The notes beneath the pieces are model-generated. The model was not told the origin of the DNA. It worked only from the letters and a program-made list of their open reading frames with translations, and did no database searches. Below, in pieces: positions 41,885 to 49,642 of a stretch of DNA of 64,000 nucleotides. Position numbers and translations under genes: made by a program. The stretch is from assembly GCF_026341815.1 (NCBI RefSeq), contig NZ_JAPENX010000001.1, positions 434,001 through 498,000 on the forward strand. The letters run 5' to 3'. Positions within the stretch are counted from its first letter, which is position 1. The number at the start of each line of letters is the position of its first letter. The stretch comes from Streptomyces sp. NBC_00572 (GTDB lineage Bacteria; Actinomycetota; Actinomycetes; Streptomycetales; Streptomycetaceae).

Positions 41885-42663
41885 GTGGATCGTCCTTCCG
41901 GTCGCAGGAGGGGCGGGTGGAGGGTGGTGGCCCCGCCCGCCCGGTAGAGAGCGGCCGGTTTCCCCCGTCCGCCGGTGAGGCGCGGCGGTCCTTCCACTGC
42001 CTGGACGAAGCCGGGCGTGGCGAGGACCTTGCGCCGGAAGTTGGGGCGGTCGAGCTCGACGCCCCAGACCGTCTCGTAGACCTGCCGCAGCTCGCCGAGG
42101 GTGAACTCGGGTGGGCAGAAGGCGGTCGCGAGGCAGGTGTACTCCAGCTTGGCGCCGACCCGTTCGTGGGCGTCGGCGAGGATGCGGTCGTGATCGAAGG
42201 CGAGCGGCCCGTGCGTCCCGTACGGCATCCACCGCGCCTGGGCCGCGTCGCCGCCGCCGCGCGGCTCGGGCGGATCGGGTACGAGCGCGGTGAAGGCGAC
42301 GGAGACGACCCGCATCCTCGGGTCGCGGTCCGGCTCGGTGTAGGTGCGGAGCTGTTCGAGGTGGAGTCCGTCGACGGTGGCATCGGAGAGCCCGGTCTCC
42401 TCGGCGAGTTCGCGGCGGGCGGCCCGCTCGGCGGACTCGCGGGGCAGGACGAATCCCCCGGGGAGCGCCCAGGACCCGGCGTACGGCTCCTGGCCGCGCT
42501 CGACCAGCAGGACGTGGAGGCGCTCCTCGCGGAGGGTGAGGACGGCGAGGTCGACGGTGACGGCGAACGGCTCGAAGGCGTACGGGTCGTAGCCCTCGGG
42601 CACACCCGCCGGCACCCGGTCGCCGTCGTCGGCCGCGCCCGTCGGCGCCCGGTGGCCGGTCAT
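41881..42663 (-). CDS. nrtR: NrtR-type NUDIX transcriptional regulator of NAD metabolism
   Basis: A 260-residue repressor with an N-terminal NUDIX domain and a C-terminal winged helix (FTLGELRQVYETVWGVELDR, then NFRRKVLATPGF). NrtR represses NAD salvage genes and is released by ADP-ribose. The NUDIX box GFVLPRESAERAARRELAEE is fully conserved, so some hydrolytic activity may remain, whereas many NrtR proteins have lost it. It lies between nadR and the ADP-ribosylglycohydrolase, overlapping both. A fitting operator (AGTCA-N3-TGACT) lies in front of pnuC at 44404. Confidence 0.9.
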   Translation of the reverse strand: MTGHRAPTGAADDGDRVPAGVPEGYDPYAFEPFAVTVDLAVLTLREERLHVLLVERGQEPYAGSWALPGGFVLPRESAERAARRELAEETGLSDATVDGLHLEQLRTYTEPDRDPRMRVVSVAFTALVPDPPEPRGGGDAAQARWMPYGTHGPLAFDHDRILADAHERVGAKLEYTCLATAFCPPEFTLGELRQVYETVWGVELDRPNFRRKVLATPGFVQAVEGPPRLTGGRGKPAALYRAGGATTLHPPLLRPEGRST

Positions 42664-43739
42664 CGTCGCTCCGGCAGCGGGTCGGTGAGGTGCCAGCCCT
42701 CGGCGAGCAGCCCGTCGACGGCGGCGACCGCGGCCGCGAGGCGTTCCTCGTGCGGACCGCTGAGGACGGCCGTGCGGCGGCCGCTATGGGTGAGCTGGGT
42801 GAGGAAGCGGGCGGTCATCCAGGGCCGCAGGTGCTCCCCGTCGCGGAGTCCGTCGTCCTCGAAGTCGACGCCCCGGTGGTCGGTGAGCAGCCAGAGGTGC
42901 TGCCGGCCGTGGGCGGCGATCTCGCCGGTGGCGGGGCTGGTGGTGCCCATGTAGCGCTCGTGCCAGATGGTGGTGGCGAAGGCGTCGGTGTCGCAGAAGA
43001 GGACGGGCGAGCCGTCGCGGGCCGCCTCCTCCTCCAGTTCGGCCTGGCGCTGGGCGATGACGGGGAAGTCGGAGGAGTGGAAGGTGACGTCGGCCCAGTC
43101 GGCGCCGGGGCGTTCGGCACGGAGTTCGGCGAGCTTGAGTTCGCTGTACTCGCGCCCGTACTCCGGTACGTACCGGGTGCGGGCCCAGACGCCGCCGCGC
43201 CGCCGGTAGTGGTCGGCGAGGGCGAGGGCCATGGTGGTGGTGCCGGTGGACTCGGCGCCGAGGACGACGACGCGCCGGGTGAGCGCGGAGCGTACGGGCG
43301 GCTCCAGGAAGTCCCAGCAGCCGACGGGGTCAGCGCGGACGGCGGTGCCGGAGACGGGGTGGCGGGTGCGCTCGGGGTCGACGCAGACGGACTCGGCGCC
43401 GAACCGGCGGGCGAGTTCCTCCCCGTACGGCTCCGAGGTGAAGACGGCGTCGACGTGCTCGGGCACGGCGGCCCGGAAGACGGCCATGTGGGCGTCCCAC
43501 ACGTCGGGGTCGTGGAGATCGACGGGGATGTCGTCGACGGCTCCGACGACGAGGGCGTCGGGGTGGATCTCGCGCATCCAGGCGACGCGCTCGTCGAGCG
43601 GGACGGACTCCACGGAGGAGGCGCAGACGAGCACGGTGAGGCGTTCGCAGCGGTCGAGGGCCGTGCGGACGAGATGGTGGTGGCCGGCGTGCGGCGGATA
43701 GAACTTGCCGAGGACGAGGCCGTGTCCGTAGCGCTTCAT
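42660..43739 (-). CDS. nadR: NadR-type NMN adenylyltransferase / nicotinamide riboside kinase
   Basis: A 359-residue bifunctional NAD-salvage enzyme. The N-terminal nucleotidyltransferase has GKFYPPHAGHHHLV (H-x-G-H) and SGTAVR, turning NMN and ATP into NAD. The C-terminal P-loop domain (about 155-330) phosphorylates nicotinamide riboside. Its P-loop reads GAESTGTTT (161-169), with Thr167 in place of the usual lysine. Other kinase regions (CDTDAFATTIWHERY, LLTDH) are present. ATG overlaps the nrtR start region by ATGA and the pnuC stop precedes it, so nicotinamide riboside import and activation are coupled. Confidence 0.9.
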   Translation of the reverse strand: MKRYGHGLVLGKFYPPHAGHHHLVRTALDRCERLTVLVCASSVESVPLDERVAWMREIHPDALVVGAVDDIPVDLHDPDVWDAHMAVFRAAVPEHVDAVFTSEPYGEELARRFGAESVCVDPERTRHPVSGTAVRADPVGCWDFLEPPVRSALTRRVVVLGAESTGTTTMALALADHYRRRGGVWARTRYVPEYGREYSELKLAELRAERPGADWADVTFHSSDFPVIAQRQAELEEEAARDGSPVLFCDTDAFATTIWHERYMGTTSPATGEIAAHGRQHLWLLTDHRGVDFEDDGLRDGEHLRPWMTARFLTQLTHSGRRTAVLSGPHEERLAAAVAAVDGLLAEGWHLTDPLPERR

Positions 43740-44389
43740 GCCGCCGCCTCCACCTGGAGGGCGCGGCGCGCGGCATGGTCCTGGGTCCAGCCGCGCAGAC
43801 CGAGGACGCAGAGCGCCATGAAGCCGACGTACAGCAGGGAGGTCAGGTACAGCTCCTTGTACGCGTACAGCGGTACGTAGACCACGTCGGCGGCGATCCA
43901 CAGCCACCAGGACTCCAGGCGCTTGCGGCACTGGCCGTAGGTCGCCAGGAGGGAGAGCGCGGTCGTCAGGGCGTCCCAGAAGGGGACGGTCGAGTCGGTG
44001 GCGCGGTCGAGGAGCAGGGTGAGGGCGAGGGTCCCCACCACCCCCGCCGTGATCAGCCACGTCCACTCGGTGCGCGTGGTGCGGCGCACCGGGAGGGCGT
44101 CGGAGCCTGGTCCACCCCCGTGGGTCCAGGTCCACCAGCCGTACACGGCGAGGGTGATGAAGACGATCTGGAGGCCGGCGTCGGCGTAGAGCCCCGCCTG
44201 CGTGAAGAGCAGGACGAAGAACAGGTTGTTGGCGATGCCGATGGGCCAGTTCGCGAGGTGCTGGCGGGCGACGAGCCAGACGCAGAGCGCCCCGCTGCCG
44301 AATCCCAGGACCTCGGTCCAGCTGACCGGGGTGTCCAGGACGGTGAAGAGCGGCTGCTGCAGGGGTTCGAGGATGCTTGCGAGGCTCAC
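43736..44389 (-). CDS. pnuC: PnuC-type nicotinamide riboside transporter
   Basis: A 217-residue membrane protein with about seven hydrophobic segments, the SWEET-like PnuC fold that takes up nicotinamide riboside by facilitated diffusion, trapped by NadR kinase. Typical blocks: VLGFGSGALCVWLVARQ, NWPIGIANNLFFVLLFTQAGLYADAGLQ and ESWWLWIAADVVYVPLYAYK. GTG 44389 is chosen because AAGGAGG lies exactly 5 nt upstream; the ATG at 44410 would put that site inside the gene. The first gene of the operon, it carries the NrtR operator in its promoter. Confidence 0.9.
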   Translation of the reverse strand: MSLASILEPLQQPLFTVLDTPVSWTEVLGFGSGALCVWLVARQHLANWPIGIANNLFFVLLFTQAGLYADAGLQIVFITLAVYGWWTWTHGGGPGSDALPVRRTTRTEWTWLITAGVVGTLALTLLLDRATDSTVPFWDALTTALSLLATYGQCRKRLESWWLWIAADVVYVPLYAYKELYLTSLLYVGFMALCVLGLRGWTQDHAARRALQVEAAA

Positions 44390-44403
44390 GCCCGCCTCCT
44401 TAA

Positions 44404-44418
44404 GAGTCATGTTGACTA
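44404..44418. promoter_or_regulatory. NrtR operator
   Basis: GAGTCATGTTGACTA has arms AGTCA and TGACT around TGT, matching the known NrtR palindrome (TAGTCA-N3-TGACTA) at nearly every base. It overlaps the -10 and transcription start region of pnuC, where a repressor would block the whole operon. Confidence 0.8.
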
Positions 44419-44444
44419 TAAAGGGGGACGGGCTCCGGCCACAA
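44415..44444 (-). promoter_or_regulatory. Promoter of the pnuC operon
   Basis: On the minus strand TTGTGG (44444-44439), 18-nt spacer, then TATAGT (44420-44415), a good -10. The start would fall near 44408, inside the NrtR operator, leaving a short leader before the AAGGAGG site. Confidence 0.6.
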
Positions 44445-44480
44445 GGTGGAAAAGCGGGGAGCACGGGCACGAGCGCGGAG

Positions 44481-44503
44481 ACGGACACGGACACGGACAC
44501 GGA
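44481..44503. repeat. Hexanucleotide tandem repeat (ACGGAC)
   Basis: About 3.8 head-to-tail copies of ACGGAC between the pnuC promoter and the rluB terminator. Non-coding. Confidence 0.75.
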
Positions 44504-44504
44504 A

Positions 44505-44535
44505 AAGCCCGTGACCGGCGAGCGGTCACGGGCTT
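44505..44535 (-). terminator. Rho-independent terminator of rluB operon
   Basis: AAGCCCGTGACCG, loop GCGAG, CGGTCACGGGCTT: perfect 13-bp stem, 24 bp past the rluB stop. On the minus strand it is followed by TTCC, a short U-rich end. Confidence 0.85.
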
Positions 44536-44559
44536 CTCGGGTACAGCGGGCCAGGGGCC

Positions 44560-45900
44560 TTACATGCCGACTTCCTTCATCAGCATGCCGACCTCCGTGT
44601 TGGTGAGCCGGCGCAGCCAGCCCGACTTCTGGTCGCCCAGACCGATCGGCCCGAAGGCCGTACGGACCAGCTTCTCGACCGGGAAGCCGGCCTCGGCCAG
44701 CATGCGGCGCACGATGTGCTTGCGGCCCTCGTGCAGCGTGACCTCGACCAGGTAGTTCTTGCCGGTCTGCTCGACCACGCGGAAGTGGTCGGCCTTGGCG
44801 TAGCCGTCCTCCAGCTGGATGCCGTCCTTGAGCCGCTTGCCGACCTCGCGGGGCAGTGGGCCGGTGATGGCGGCCAGGTAGGTCTTCTTCACGCCGTACT
44901 TCGGGTGCGTGAGGCGGTGGGCCAGCTCACCGTGGTTGGTGAGCAGGATGATGCCCTCGGTCTCCGTGTCGAGCCGGCCGACGTGGAAGAGGCGCGTCTC
45001 GCGGTTGTTGACGTAGTCGCCGAGGCACTGGCGGCCGTCCGGGTCCTCCATCGTGGAGACGACACCGGCCGGCTTGTTCAGCGCGAAGAACAGGTGCGAC
45101 TGGGTGGCGACGGTCAGGCCGTCCACCTTGATCTCGTCCTTCTCCGGGTCGACGCGCTTGCCCTGCTCCAGGACGATCTCGCCGTTGACCTCGACGCGGG
45201 CCTGCTCGATGAGCTCCTCACAGGCGCGTCGCGAGCCCATGCCGGCGCGGGCGAGGACCTTCTGCAGCCGCTCGCCCTCCTGCTCGGCGCCCGGGAAGGT
45301 CTTCGGGGTCTTGATCTCCGGACGGTTCTCGTACCGCTCCCGGTTGCGCTGCTCGATCTTGGCCTCGAGCTCGCGCGAGCGGGCCGGGGCCTGCCGCTGG
45401 CCGTGCGGGCCACGACGGGGCGGCATACCGCCCTGAGGGGCCTTGGGGCCGCCCTTGGCGCCGCCGCGGGCCGCGGAGCCGCGACCCTTCTTCGGGGCCT
45501 CGGAGGGGGGGCTCACGTCGTAGGAGCGCTCCTCCGGGCGAGGCCGGCGCGGGTTGCTCGGGCTCTTCTGGCCGTCACGGCCGCCGCCGCCCTGGTAGCC
45601 GCCACCGCCGCCACCCTGGTAACCGCCGCCGCTGCCACCGCGACCGCCACCGCCGCCGCCCTGGTAGCCACCGCCACCCGAGCCGCCACGGCCACCGCCG
45701 CTGCCACCGGAGCCGCTGCCGCCGCGGTAGCCACCGCCACCGCTGCCGCTGCCGCTGCCGCCACCGGAGCCCCGGTAGCCGCCACCGCCGGCGCCGCTGC
45801 CACCGCGGCCGCCACCGCTGCTGCCGCCGCGGCCGCCGCTGTTGCCACCACGGCTCCCGCCGTTGTTTCCGCTGCTGTTCCTGCCGCTGCTGCTTCGCAT
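44560..45900 (-). CDS. rluB: 23S rRNA pseudouridine synthase RluB/RsuA family with Gly-rich N-terminus
   Basis: A 446-residue enzyme that makes pseudouridine in rRNA. Residues about 205-450 are the usual enzyme: S4 RNA-binding domain (RLQKVLARAGMGSRRACEELI), then catalytic GRLDTETEGIILLT with Asp311, and LHEGRKHIVRRML. Ahead of it lies a striking disordered region: residues 1-112 are almost all Gly, Ser, Arg and Tyr, with RGG/RGS, GYRG twice and GYQGGGG three times, then a basic Pro-rich stretch. Such RGG-type tails bind RNA. ATG 45900 overlaps the scpB stop by one base (TGATG). RluB next to scpAB is a conserved arrangement. Confidence 0.92.
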   Translation of the reverse strand: MRSSSGRNSSGNNGGSRGGNSGGRGGSSGGGRGGSGAGGGGYRGSGGGSGSGSGGGGYRGGSGSGGSGGGRGGSGGGGYQGGGGGGRGGSGGGYQGGGGGGYQGGGGRDGQKSPSNPRRPRPEERSYDVSPPSEAPKKGRGSAARGGAKGGPKAPQGGMPPRRGPHGQRQAPARSRELEAKIEQRNRERYENRPEIKTPKTFPGAEQEGERLQKVLARAGMGSRRACEELIEQARVEVNGEIVLEQGKRVDPEKDEIKVDGLTVATQSHLFFALNKPAGVVSTMEDPDGRQCLGDYVNNRETRLFHVGRLDTETEGIILLTNHGELAHRLTHPKYGVKKTYLAAITGPLPREVGKRLKDGIQLEDGYAKADHFRVVEQTGKNYLVEVTLHEGRKHIVRRMLAEAGFPVEKLVRTAFGPIGLGDQKSGWLRRLTNTEVGMLMKEVGM

Positions 45901-46505
45901 CAAACTTCCGTCTTGTCGTCGTCGTCCTCACGATCCGGTGCATCCGGATCGAACGACGGGACCCCTTCCAGTGAGTCCGGCTCGACCGCCTCCGCCTCGG
46001 GGAGGAAGGGCGCGAGCTCGGGGAGCTCGTCCAGGCCGCGCAGGCCCATCCGCTCCAGGAAGTAGTTCGTCGTCCTGTACAGGATCGCACCTGTTTCGGG
46101 TTCCGCGCCCGTCTCCTCCACCAGACCCCGCTGGAGGAGGGTCCGCATCACGCCGTCGCAGTTGACTCCGCGGACCGCGGAGACCCTGGAACGGCTGACC
46201 GGCTGGCGGTACGCGACGACCGCGAGGGTCTCCAGGGCCGCCTGGGTGAGCCGGGCCTGCTGGCCCTCCAGGACGAAGGCCTCGACGGCCGCGGCGTGCT
46301 CGGCGCGGGTGTAGTAGCGCCAGCCGCCGGCCACCTGCCGCAGCTCGAAGCCGCGGCCCTGGACGGTGTACTCGTCGGCCAGCTCGCGCAGGGCGTCCGC
46401 GACCTCGCGGGGGGTGCGGTCCAGGACCTTGGCGAGATGCGCCTCGGTGGCGGGCTCGTCGACGACCATGAGGACGGCTTCGAGGGCGGGCTTGAGGTCG
46501 CTCAT
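45900..46505 (-). CDS. scpB: Segregation and condensation protein B
   Basis: A 201-residue subunit of the SMC-ScpA-ScpB condensin. Two tandem winged-helix domains are seen (LKPALEAVLMVVDEPAT, then QAALETLAVVAYRQPVSRSRVSAVRGVNCDGVM), with an acidic C-terminal tail (EAVEPD..., ending DREDDDDKTEV). It dimerises and binds ScpA. Its ATG overlaps the scpA stop (ATGA) and its stop overlaps the rluB start. Confidence 0.95.
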   Translation of the reverse strand: MSDLKPALEAVLMVVDEPATEAHLAKVLDRTPREVADALRELADEYTVQGRGFELRQVAGGWRYYTRAEHAAAVEAFVLEGQQARLTQAALETLAVVAYRQPVSRSRVSAVRGVNCDGVMRTLLQRGLVEETGAEPETGAILYRTTNYFLERMGLRGLDELPELAPFLPEAEAVEPDSLEGVPSFDPDAPDREDDDDKTEV

Positions 46506-47635
46506 GCGGTGGTCTCCTGGTCGAACTCGTCGGTCACGGCCCCGGAGGGATCCGTCTCCCCGCCGGTCCAGGAGACCGTGAGGTCCCCCAGGGCGGTCTC
46601 CTGGTCGAGGGCGACGGCCTTCTCGCGGTAGAGCTCCAGGAGGGCGAGGAAGCGGGCCACGACGGTGAGGGTGTCGTCCCCGACGTCCTCGATCAGCTCC
46701 CGGAAGAGCGCGCTCCCGCGCTCCCGCAGCAGCGAGACGACTACGGCGGCCTGCTCGCGGACGCTGACCAGCGGGGCGTGGATGTGGTCGACGTACACCT
46801 GGGGCTCGGCCTTGGGCTGCATGGCCTTGACGGCCAGCCTGGCGAAGCCCTCGGCACCGATGGAGATGACGACCTCGGGGAGCAGCTCGGCGTGGTGCGG
46901 TTCGAGTCCGACGGTACGGGGATGGCGGCGGCCCTCGGCCTCCCAGCGCTCCTCGAAGATCGCCGCGATGCGTTTGTAGGCGCGGTACTGGAGGAGCCGG
47001 GCGAAGAGCAGGTCGCGGGCTTCCAGGAGCGCGAGGTCGGCCTCGTCCTCGACCTCGGCGGCGGGCAGCAGCCGGGCGGCCTTGAGGTCGAGCAGGGTGG
47101 CGGCGACGACGAGGAACTCGGTGGTCTGGTCGAGGTCCCCGTCGGGTCCCAGGGCGCGCAGGTGCGCCATGAACTCGTCGGTGACCTGGGAGAGGGCGAC
47201 CTCGGTGACGTCGAGCTTGTGCTTGGTGATCAGCTGGAGCAGCAGATCGAAGGGCCCCTCGAAGTTCGAGAGCCGCACGGTGAACCGCCCGTCCCCCGCC
47301 TCGGTGGACTCAGCGGCCTCAACGGAGTCACTGGCCTTACCGGAGTCACTGGCCTTACCGGCCTCACCGGAATCGCCGGCTTTACCGGCCTCACAGGAAT
47401 CGCTGGACTCGTCGACCTCACCGGACTCGCCGGCCGGAGGGCCGACGGCAACCGCATCGGCCTCCGGCTCGGGCGCGGCCCCGGGCCCTGCCGCTTCCTC
47501 CCCCGCCCCCGCGACAGGTGCGTCGGCGGGCGGGGCAGGGGGCAGCGGGACGGCGGCGGCCTCCTCCGGCTCGCCCGGGCCGCGGCCCAGAAGGCGGCGG
47601 TGCGGGCGGGACGTTTCGTCAGAGGCGTGGTGCAT
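46502..47635 (-). CDS. scpA: Segregation and condensation protein A with acidic repeat N-terminus
   Basis: A 377-residue kleisin of the SMC condensin. The kleisin domain starts near residue 118 (FTVRLSNFEGPFDLLLQLI) and ends with the conserved EREKAVALDQ-like region and the SMC-binding winged helix. Residues 1-117 are extra: a Pro/Ala/Glu-rich part and imperfect repeats (GEAGKASDSGKASDS) at 72-113, rich in Ser, Asp and Glu. Usual ScpA is about 250-280 residues. ATG 47635 has a poor Shine-Dalgarno, so the start could be shorter, but no better in-frame start was found. Confidence 0.9.
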   Translation of the reverse strand: MHHASDETSRPHRRLLGRGPGEPEEAAAVPLPPAPPADAPVAGAGEEAAGPGAAPEPEADAVAVGPPAGESGEVDESSDSCEAGKAGDSGEAGKASDSGKASDSVEAAESTEAGDGRFTVRLSNFEGPFDLLLQLITKHKLDVTEVALSQVTDEFMAHLRALGPDGDLDQTTEFLVVAATLLDLKAARLLPAAEVEDEADLALLEARDLLFARLLQYRAYKRIAAIFEERWEAEGRRHPRTVGLEPHHAELLPEVVISIGAEGFARLAVKAMQPKAEPQVYVDHIHAPLVSVREQAAVVVSLLRERGSALFRELIEDVGDDTLTVVARFLALLELYREKAVALDQETALGDLTVSWTGGETDPSGAVTDEFDQETTA

Positions 47636-47679
47636 GGAGGTCCAGGGGAACGGGGAGCGCGGCAGCCCGCAGGCTACCG

Positions 47680-48183
47680 TCAGCGGCCGCGCAGGCGGCG
47701 CACGAGGATGCTCGCGTCGCCGCGGGACTCCAGGTCGGCCAGGACGACCGCGACGGCCTCCCGGACGATCCGGCCCCGGTCCACGGCCAGGCCGTGCTCG
47801 CCCCGGAGTACGAGCCGGGCGTGCTCCAGGTCCATCAGCTCCTCGGCGGAGACGTAGACCGTGATCTTCTCGTCGTGGCGCTCACGGCCGCTGGGCCGCC
47901 GGTTCGGGGCCCGGCCGCCGCGCCGCCGGGCCGCCGCAGGGGCGGGCACCGCGGCGGAGGGCGCGGACTTCGGAGCGGCACTCTCGGGCTCCGTCGTCCG
48001 GGCGCGGGGTTCCGTCGCCTCGGAGTCCGCCGCCGTGTGCTCCGCGGAGCCCTCGGCCGCCGTCGTGTCGCTCTCGCCCGCGGGTGCCGGGACGGCCCTG
48101 CGGGGTGCGGACGCCTGGAGCGCCGTCCCCCCGGTCGTACGGAAGAGTTCGTCGGCGCCGGGCAGACTCACTCGGCGTGACAC
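47680..48183 (-). CDS. Small basic protein, possible ribbon-helix-helix, between parA-like and scpA
   Basis: A 167-residue protein of unknown function. Residues about 25-95 are Ala/Pro/Glu-rich and disordered; the C-terminus (100-167) has KITVYVSAEELMDLEHARL followed by DRGRIVREAVAVVLADLE, a strand-helix-helix form like a ribbon-helix-helix DNA-binding domain (inferred from pattern only). GTG 48183 overlaps the parA-like gene by 16 bp, as in ParA partner genes. It may be a DNA-binding partner of the ATPase. Confidence 0.65.
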   Translation of the reverse strand: MSRRVSLPGADELFRTTGGTALQASAPRRAVPAPAGESDTTAAEGSAEHTAADSEATEPRARTTEPESAAPKSAPSAAVPAPAAARRRGGRAPNRRPSGRERHDEKITVYVSAEELMDLEHARLVLRGEHGLAVDRGRIVREAVAVVLADLESRGDASILVRRLRGR

Positions 48184-49301
48184 CGGGCGAGCACCTCCCT
48201 GGCGAGCTGACGATAGGCGGCGGCGCCCACGGAGTTGGAGGCGTACGTGGTGATGGGCTCGCCGGCGACCGTGGTCTCCGGGAAGCGCACCGTCCGCCCG
48301 ATGACCGTGTGGTAGACGTGGTCGTCGAAGGCCTCGACGACGCGCGCGAGGACCTCACGGCTGTGCACGGTGCGGGAGTCGTACATCGTGGCGAGGATGC
48401 CGTCGAGCTCCAGCTCGGGGTTGAGCCGCTCCTGGACCTTCTCGATGGTCTCGGTCAGCAGCGCCACTCCACGGAGCGCGAAGAACTCGCATTCCAGCGG
48501 CACGATGACCTTGTGAGCCGCCGTCAGGGCGTTCACGGTCAGCAGGCCGAGCGAGGGCTGACAGTCGATCACGATGTAGTCGTAGTCGTTCATCAGCGGC
48601 TTCAGGGCGCGCTGGAGCGTCGACTCGCGCGCGACCTCGCTGACGAGCTGGACTTCGGCGGCCGAGAGGTCGATGTTGCTCGGCAGCAGGTCCATGTTGG
48701 GTACGGCGGTCTTGAGGAGGACCTCGTCCGCCGACATGCCCCGCTCCATGAGCAGGTTGTAGACGGTGAGGTCGAGCTCCATCGGGTTCACGCCGAGACC
48801 GACCGACAGGGCTCCCTGCGGGTCGAAGTCGACGAGCAGCACCCGTCGTCCGTACTCCGCGAGCGCGGCACCCAGGTTGATGGTCGACGTGGTCTTGCCC
48901 ACGCCGCCCTTCTGGTTGCACATCGCGATGATCTTCGCGGGTCCGTGGTCGGTCAGCGGACCCGGGATCGGGAAGTACGGCAGGGGCCGTCCGGTGGGGC
49001 CGATCCGCTCGCGGCGCTGCCGGGCAGCGTCGGGTGCGAGGGTGGCCGCGTACTCCGGGTCGGGCTCGTACTCGGCGTCGGGGTCGTAGAAGTGCCCCTC
49101 GGGCACCTCGTCAAAGGCGGCGAAGTGGGTGGACTCTCGGCCCATCTCGTTGCCGGCCGTGGCGTTCACGTGTAGGCCGTCCATCGTCTTCATCGTGTGG
49201 GCTGTCGTCATGGGCTGGTGCGTCGCGAAGGTCCGCACCGCGACGGAGCCGATCGGAGCACCTGGCGCACCGCTCCCGGGAGTAATTGTCGACTCATTCA
49301 C
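48168..49301 (-). CDS. ParA-family ATPase (chromosome partition type)
   Basis: A 377-residue ATPase. Deviant Walker A CNQKGGVGKTTSTINLGAAL (about residue 125), Walker A' VDFDPQG and Walker B VIDCQPSLGLLTV are clear. The N-terminal 115 residues are not conserved in ParA and contain acidic FDEVPEGHFYDPDAEYEPD. It is not the oriC parA, as no parB or parS is adjacent, but a second ParA-like protein linked to scpAB in actinobacteria. GTG 49301 has AGGAGGT about 10 nt upstream. It probably acts in chromosome organisation together with the small partner and ScpAB. Confidence 0.85.
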   Translation of the reverse strand: MNESTITPGSGAPGAPIGSVAVRTFATHQPMTTAHTMKTMDGLHVNATAGNEMGRESTHFAAFDEVPEGHFYDPDAEYEPDPEYAATLAPDAARQRRERIGPTGRPLPYFPIPGPLTDHGPAKIIAMCNQKGGVGKTTSTINLGAALAEYGRRVLLVDFDPQGALSVGLGVNPMELDLTVYNLLMERGMSADEVLLKTAVPNMDLLPSNIDLSAAEVQLVSEVARESTLQRALKPLMNDYDYIVIDCQPSLGLLTVNALTAAHKVIVPLECEFFALRGVALLTETIEKVQERLNPELELDGILATMYDSRTVHSREVLARVVEAFDDHVYHTVIGRTVRFPETTVAGEPITTYASNSVGAAAYRQLAREVLARCHAE

Positions 49302-49642
49302 AAGTCGTCTTACCTCCTTGGATGTCACCAGGAACATTTATCGATAGGTCAGCGTGGCACCATGCCGACGGTTGGCGACTCTATGGCGTGTCACCGCTCC
49401 GCAGCAACACAATCCGCCGGACCCGGCCCGATGTGTCGGCAACCGAACACCTCTCTGTCAAGGGTGCGCAGGCATGCATCCACACGTTTCAGGGGTGTGC
49501 GAAACGGTTAAAGGGTTACGTTCGAGGCGAGTTGGCCGAACGTTCCGCCGGGTCCGGACACACATCCGGCCGGACCTTGTCGAACAAGGTCCGGCCGGGT
49601 GTGTGGCATTGACGGCACGCGTTGACGGCGGTGCCGCGAGGG
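49302..49642. other. Intergenic region between parA-like and ald genes
   Basis: No gene seen. On the minus strand TTGACA (49461-49456) is a candidate -35 for the parA-like gene but the -10 is unclear. CACAC-N9-GTGTG occurs near 49480-49500. A strong terminator is at 49559-49605. No parS-like TGTTTCACGTGAAAC was found. Confidence 0.4.
49559..49605 (-). terminator. Terminator of ald
   Basis: 22-bp arms around CGA, starting CACACATCCGGCCGGACC and with one G-U type mismatch. It lies 38 bp beyond the ald stop, in the direction of ald transcription. Confidence 0.85.

Noticed and set aside
45513..45903. Alternative Ala/Val-rich frames over the Gly-rich rluB region
   Set aside because: They are shadows of the GGN repeats in other frames.
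49302..49642. parS site near the parA-like gene
   Set aside because: No TGTTTCACGTGAAAC-like sequence was found, and no parB gene is adjacent, so this is not the oriC partition locus.
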